In this document: piece by piece, positions 7,168 through 10,713 of the stretch
Layout: each line of letters begins with the position of its first letter
How positions within the stretch are numbered: position 1 is the first letter of the stretch
From: CBDUMN01 sp965368335
Lineage (GTDB): Bacteria; Pseudomonadota; Alphaproteobacteria; Rhodospirillales; JAPHRK01
Direction of reading: 5' to 3'
NCBI GenBank assembly: GCA_965368335.1
Contig: CBDUMN010000110.1
Span: 1-10,713 of the forward strand
Length of the DNA stretch: 10,713 nt
Translations under genes and position numbers: made by a program
Notes under the pieces: model-generated
The model's database searches: none
What the model was told of the DNA's origin: nothing
What the model saw: the letters and a program-made list of their open reading frames with translations, nothing else

Positions 7168-8844
7168 TCAATTTCGGATAAAATCGGGCACGGCGGCCAA
7201 AGGATCGATCGCGGGTTGGGGCACGACATCTCCACGACGCTCCATATAGCGCCAACGCCGGACCGTCTCGCCAACCACCGACTCGGGTTCCTGCTCCGCT
7301 CCCCATTGGGCCGAAAAAGCCGCCGTATCGCTGGCCGGTCGGTGCTCCGCATCCAGCGGATTGAACCGCATTCGCATAGGAATAGGCAACCCTTCGCCAA
7401 TCGCCACGGCCTCTCCGGTTTTAAGTGAAGGCAATGATGCAAAGAGATCCTCAGATCCTTCCGGCATGGCATTGTGAACGAACGCCAAATCCCGCTCGTT
7501 TCCCATCCTCATGGCGAAAAGCGTATTGCATTGGGAAAGAATGGGAACCGACAGCTCGCTGGGACGTTGGCTGACCAGTCCCAAGGACACGCCATATTTG
7601 CGCCCTTCCTTGGCGATCCGCCCAATGGCCCGCTTGGTTGGCCCGAACACATCCCCATCGCCTGCAGGCACATAACGATGCGCTTCTTCGCAAACCAGCA
7701 AAATAGGTACACGCTTTTCTTCCCGGGTCCAGAGCGCAAAGTCGAAGACCATGCGACTTAACAACGACACCACCACATCGACGATCTCAGATGGTACGCC
7801 TGAAATATCGAACACGGTCAAGGGCTTGCCAGCAACCGGTATTCTGAGCAACCGCCCCAAAAGGTCGGGCAGGCAATCTCGAACGACGAGACCGGAAAAC
7901 ATGAAATCATACCGTTTGTCCGACTCCAGCGCCTCAAGTCGAGCAATCAACCGCATGTAAGGCTTCGAACTTTCCGCTTTGTCGAGCAGCCCCATAGACT
8001 CGTTAATCAGAGCGATGGCCTGACTGAGCCGATAGGGCGATGGCGTATCGACGGAAAGGTGCGAGGTATCGACCCCATCTCCTAAAAACCGTCGTTTGGC
8101 CCCGACGACAGCCTGTTTCAAGATCGCTTTCTCCTGCTCGGCCGCGATGCTTTCATTACTCACCGCAACGCCGCAAAGTTCCTCGAAATTGAGCAGCCAA
8201 TAAGGCAGTTCCAAGTTGTCCACCGTGATCACCTCAGCCTTATCGCCAAAGGCCCGGCCATACTCGGCGTGCGGATCGATCAAAATAATATGTCCACGAG
8301 GCAGAGAGGTGAGCACCGAACGCAGCAGAAGAGCCAAAGCGCAAGATTTCCCCGCCCCTGTCGTGCCCATGATTGCGAAATGTTTACCAAGCAGACCATC
8401 CACCAGAACACGCGCCGAAATCGATGAGTCTTGGTGCAGGGAGCCGATGGGAACCGTCTTTTCTCCAGGGCGGGTAAAAACCGTTTCAAGGTCGGCCCGT
8501 TCGGCGGCGCGAACCGACGCCCCCAAAACGGGGTGGCGGGAAACGCCCCGCTCCAGAACCACGCCGCCCGCCCCATCGGGAACGGTTTCTCCAACCAACT
8601 GAATTTGGGCGACTGACTGTAAGGCCCCTCCGGTGCTCAGGCTACGCCGCGAAAGGCCGGTGATAATACCGTAAACAATTCGGCCGGGAATGCTCGCCTC
8701 GACCTTAACCAAACCGCCAAGATGAGCCGGAGAACCCCCAGTCACCTCCTCGTTTAGTAGAGCGGTCAGATCGCCCCCTCTGATTTCAAGAACGTTCCCC
8801 AGGGCCGCATCGGCTCGTATATCGCTCCAGTCCTGATCCTGCAT
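7168..8844 (-). CDS. HerA-like hexameric ATPase (DUF87/HAS-barrel family)
   Basis: The 558-residue product belongs to the HerA/FtsK superfamily of DNA-pumping ATPases. Residues about 15-100 look like an N-terminal HAS-barrel, rich in short beta strands. The RecA-like core follows, with Walker A GTTGAGKS (160-167), a conserved IDPHAEYG segment (189-196), and Walker B ILLVCEEAH (381-389) carrying two glutamates. The HerA-typical stretch EGRKYGVSLGLVSQRPSE (413-430) contains the sensor and arginine-finger region. Archaeal HerA works with the NurA nuclease in end resection; bacterial homologues also occur with NurA or in anti-phage pairs. No nuclease or Sir2 gene adjoins it here, so its role is unknown; the neighbouring ruv genes make a DNA repair role conceivable. 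The ATG at 8844 is the only plausible start. Its AGGAGG lies 11 bases upstream and overlaps a hairpin. Confidence 0.9.
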   Translation of the reverse strand: MQDQDWSDIRADAALGNVLEIRGGDLTALLNEEVTGGSPAHLGGLVKVEASIPGRIVYGIITGLSRRSLSTGGALQSVAQIQLVGETVPDGAGGVVLERGVSRHPVLGASVRAAERADLETVFTRPGEKTVPIGSLHQDSSISARVLVDGLLGKHFAIMGTTGAGKSCALALLLRSVLTSLPRGHIILIDPHAEYGRAFGDKAEVITVDNLELPYWLLNFEELCGVAVSNESIAAEQEKAILKQAVVGAKRRFLGDGVDTSHLSVDTPSPYRLSQAIALINESMGLLDKAESSKPYMRLIARLEALESDKRYDFMFSGLVVRDCLPDLLGRLLRIPVAGKPLTVFDISGVPSEIVDVVVSLLSRMVFDFALWTREEKRVPILLVCEEAHRYVPAGDGDVFGPTKRAIGRIAKEGRKYGVSLGLVSQRPSELSVPILSQCNTLFAMRMGNERDLAFVHNAMPEGSEDLFASLPSLKTGEAVAIGEGLPIPMRMRFNPLDAEHRPASDTAAFSAQWGAEQEPESVVGETVRRWRYMERRGDVVPQPAIDPLAAVPDFIRN

Positions 8845-8861
8845 GGTTTGCCAAACCTCCT
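8845..8861 (-). promoter_or_regulatory. Hairpin overlapping the Shine-Dalgarno of the HerA-like gene
   Basis: On the minus strand the AGGAGG ribosome binding site (8861 to 8856) runs directly into a perfect inverted repeat, GGTTTG-G-CAAACC (8857 to 8845), which ends at the base before the ATG. Folding would pair the last two G bases of the ribosome binding site with the two C bases next to the start codon (at least a 5-bp stem with a 3-base loop). The repeat is visible directly; any regulatory role is inference. Confidence 0.5.
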
Positions 8862-8983
8862 GATTTCGTTAGCCGGACCTTATTATTTTTTTATTGTCCT
8901 GCCTGTGCGTCTCCTCACATTTGGAATCATTTTTATTTGAACTCTTGGCAAATGGCTTTGAATGCGCGAAATTACCGTCCGGT

Positions 8984-9003
8984 AGGAGGGGCGGTCCATG
9001 TGA
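8984..9003 (+). promoter_or_regulatory. Shine-Dalgarno with ATG-TGA start-stop in the chemoreceptor leader
   Basis: A full AGGAGG (8984-8989) is followed eight bases later by ATG (8998-9000) and immediately by TGA (9001-9003). The ATG is in frame with the chemoreceptor start 54 bases downstream, and a second in-frame TGA also intervenes, so it cannot be an upstream start for that protein. Start-stop elements with strong ribosome binding sites can stall or reload ribosomes. Here it may be a small translational control element or chance. Confidence 0.35.
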
Positions 9004-9051
9004 TCACCCCAAGATTGAGAACGAAAATCCGGTTTTCCAAGGAGCGTCTTG

Positions 9052-10713
9052 ATGGGTGGACTAAAATCCCTGAGCGCAAAGATTATTGCGGTCATATTCC
9101 TTCTGGTTGGTGCGTCCTACATTGCTGATTTCGCCATCAACAGTTTCATCAGCCGAACCGTCCAAGCGGAAACAGACTCAATTATCGAAACCATGAAATC
9201 GGTATTGAGGGAAAAAGACCTTCAAATCACCCAAGGTCTGTCCGAAAGCCTGAGCCTCAAAGAGGAACGACTGAGCCTTAAACAATCTGTGACCACCGGC
9301 GAAACCGACCTGAAAATAGCCAAGGAACAGAACTTTCTTAAAGGTACCCAGTTCGGTATTTCAAGCTCAGTCGCAACGCTGATCGAAGCCGCCATGATGG
9401 GCGGCGACGCCAGCGCGGTCGAAGAAGTCATCGACACCATGACCGAGAACGAGAAAATTCTTTCAATCAACCTATGGCGGATTGATGGAACCCAGGCCTT
9501 CAAGGACAACAAGACTATTGACGCGGTCAACAAGGTTCTTGGCGATGAAACTTTCGAACGCCGCGATGATGAAGAAGCCGAATCATTGCGTGGCCCAAGG
9601 GCCGATGCCGTTTACAAGGTTGTTGAAACACGCGCCCCCGATATAACCGTCAATGGAAACATTGAAAACGACGAAGGCGAACAGGTTCCCGCCTCCTACT
9701 CATACTTCCTGCTGGAAAACAAGGAAGCCTGCCAGGGCTGTCACGGGGAAAACGATATTCCACGCGGCATTATCGAGCTGGCTACCTCGCGGGCCGATCT
9801 GATTAAGATAGAAAACGACGCTGAAACCGTACGCACCAAGATTGCCGAGGAACAAGAAGCGGCAACCCAAAAGCTGGTGACTGAAAACAAGGCCTTCGAA
9901 GAAAAAACCGCGAACCAATCGGCCGAATACGCAGCGCAAATGGAAGCGGCCCATGGACGTCTTAGCAAAGTACAAGACGACGCAAGCACCTGGAGCGTCG
10001 CCGCCAAGGTTGGCTTTTTCATCGCGACGGCGCTGGTGATCCTGGCAGTACTGAAAAGCCTACTGACCCGCCCGTTGACCAATATGACCGCAGCCATGGG
10101 ACAACTGGCCGAGGGACAACTGGAAACGGAAGTCCCGTCGATCAACCGGACCGATGAGATCGGCGAAATGGCGGCAGCCGTTCAAGTGTTTAAGGACAAC
10201 GCCATCGAGGTTAAAAACCTGACGGCTCAGCAGGAACAGGCTAAAGCAAAGGCGGCGGAAGAGCAGGCTAAACTGCGCCGTCAACTGGCCGACCGCTTCG
10301 AGACCAGCGTCGGCGGTGTGGTCGAGACCGTCGGCATGGCGGCCGAAGAAATGCAAACGGCGGCTCAAACTATGTCCGGTTCGGCAAAAAGTACTGAGGA
10401 ACGTTCAAACGTCGTCGCCAGTGCAGCCGAAAATGCAGCGGCGAATGTACAATCGGTCGCCAGCGCAGCCGAAGAAATGTCCGCTTCCATCCGCGAGATT
10501 TCCAGCCAAGTAAAGCGATCTACGGAAATCGCCAACGAGGCTGTGGAAGAAGCGCAACGCAGCGAAACCATGGTTCGCGGACTGGACGAGGCAGCAGAAA
10601 AAATCGGCGAGGTTATCCAGCTTATTACCGATATTGCCGAGCAAACCAATCTACTGGCGCTCAACGCCACCATCGAAGCCGCTCGCGCCGGTGAAGCGGG
10701 TAAGGGCTTCGCG
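9052..10713 (+). CDS. Methyl-accepting chemotaxis protein with periplasmic heme c sensor domain (3' end outside window)
   Basis: A transmembrane chemoreceptor of which 554 residues are present; the frame is still open at the window edge. TM1 spans about 7-29 and TM2 about 316-336. The periplasmic part contains a mixed alpha/beta sensor region (about 98-246) ending in ACQGCHGEND, a Cys227-Gly-Cys230-His231 type CxxCH motif for covalent heme c attachment, followed by RGIIEL. Helical, coiled-coil-like segments flank it (about 44-97 and 249-313). HAMP follows TM2 (about 337-388, RPLTNM to DEIGEM). The signalling domain then includes probable methylation-helix Gln/Glu pairs and reaches the tip motif (EQTNLLALNATIEAARAGEAGKGFA), where the window stops. 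An AAGGAG Shine-Dalgarno lies seven bases before the ATG. By analogy with heme c chemoreceptors such as Geobacter GSU0582 and GSU0935, it may sense redox state or a small ligand. Confidence 0.92.
   Translation, partial: MGGLKSLSAKIIAVIFLLVGASYIADFAINSFISRTVQAETDSIIETMKSVLREKDLQITQGLSESLSLKEERLSLKQSVTTGETDLKIAKEQNFLKGTQFGISSSVATLIEAAMMGGDASAVEEVIDTMTENEKILSINLWRIDGTQAFKDNKTIDAVNKVLGDETFERRDDEEAESLRGPRADAVYKVVETRAPDITVNGNIENDEGEQVPASYSYFLLENKEACQGCHGENDIPRGIIELATSRADLIKIENDAETVRTKIAEEQEAATQKLVTENKAFEEKTANQSAEYAAQMEAAHGRLSKVQDDASTWSVAAKVGFFIATALVILAVLKSLLTRPLTNMTAAMGQLAEGQLETEVPSINRTDEIGEMAAAVQVFKDNAIEVKNLTAQQEQAKAKAAEEQAKLRRQLADRFETSVGGVVETVGMAAEEMQTAAQTMSGSAKSTEERSNVVASAAENAAANVQSVASAAEEMSASIREISSQVKRSTEIANEAVEEAQRSETMVRGLDEAAEKIGEVIQLITDIAEQTNLLALNATIEAARAGEAGKGFA

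Larger units (their letters stand above)
8845..9051. promoter_or_regulatory. Divergent regulatory spacer between the HerA-like gene and the chemoreceptor
   Basis: This 207-nt spacer must hold promoters for both divergent genes. For the plus-strand chemoreceptor a possible sigma70-type pair is TTGGCA (8945-8950) and GAAATT (8968-8973) with a 17-base spacer; the -10 match is poor. An inverted repeat TACCG-TC-CGGTA (8973-8984) lies at the expected transcription start, where a repressor could bind. A short palindrome GTGATCAC lies at 9000-9007. An AT-rich block (about 8880-8895) lies nearer the HerA-like gene. I tested for a sigma54 site around 8946-8963, but the invariant GC of the -12 element is missing. 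No convincing promoter for the minus-strand gene was found. Confidence 0.4.

Noticed and set aside
7168..8844. HerA-like gene as part of an anti-phage defence pair
   Set aside because: No effector such as Sir2 or a nuclease adjoins it, and its neighbours are core genes with no signs of a mobile island.
8877..8897. T-rich tract as an intrinsic terminator on the plus strand
   Set aside because: No stable G+C-rich stem lies directly before it. The nearest palindrome is about 20 bases away, and no plus-strand gene ends there.
8946..8963. Possible sigma54 promoter (TGGCAA ATGGC TTTGAA)
   Set aside because: The GG element is present, but the essential GC of the -12 box is replaced by TG or GA at the required spacing.
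8883..9128. Short open frames on both strands in the divergent spacer (plus 8937-9128, minus 8883-9095)
   Set aside because: Both overlap the chemoreceptor start in another frame, have no suitable ribosome binding site and no recognisable features.

Overview
The window looks like a chromosomal segment of an alphaproteobacterium, most likely from the Rhodospirillales or a close relative. The reasons are moderate-to-high G+C, TolA/TolR/TolQ proteins of the alphaproteobacterial type, and the joined order yebC-ruvC-ruvA-ruvB-ybgC-tolQ-tolR-tolA-tolB. The assignment is made by reading alone and is not phylogenetically tested. I saw no tRNA, rRNA, CRISPR array, insertion sequence or other mobile element.

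Left and central part (58-7045, minus strand, transcribed right to left): a tightly packed run of nine genes with gaps of at most 48 nt and two ATGA overlaps (ruvC/ruvA and tolA/tolB). First come yebC (translation factor or regulator), then the RuvC resolvase and RuvAB branch migration motor (Holliday junction processing). Next are the hotdog thioesterase YbgC and TolQ-TolR-TolA-TolB, the envelope complex that uses the proton motive force to maintain the outer membrane during division. The expected last member, pal, would lie just beyond the left edge; a stem-loop sits between the tolB stop and that edge.

Right-centre (7168-8844, minus strand): a HerA/DUF87-type hexameric ATPase upstream of yebC. 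A 122-nt gap with a stem-loop and a short 12-nt repeat cluster separates the two. No nuclease partner is visible.

Right edge (9052-10713, plus strand, cut by the window end): a methyl-accepting chemotaxis protein divergent from the HerA-like gene. Its periplasmic domain carries a Cys-X-X-Cys-His covalent heme c motif, so it probably senses redox state or a gaseous ligand through a c-type heme. The 207-nt divergent spacer holds small palindromes, a strong Shine-Dalgarno sequence followed by an ATG-TGA start-stop in frame with the chemoreceptor, and a hairpin that overlaps the Shine-Dalgarno of the HerA-like gene.

Most of the window is ordinary conserved core genome. The places most worth a second look are the heme chemoreceptor with its long predicted stalk, and the divergent spacer.
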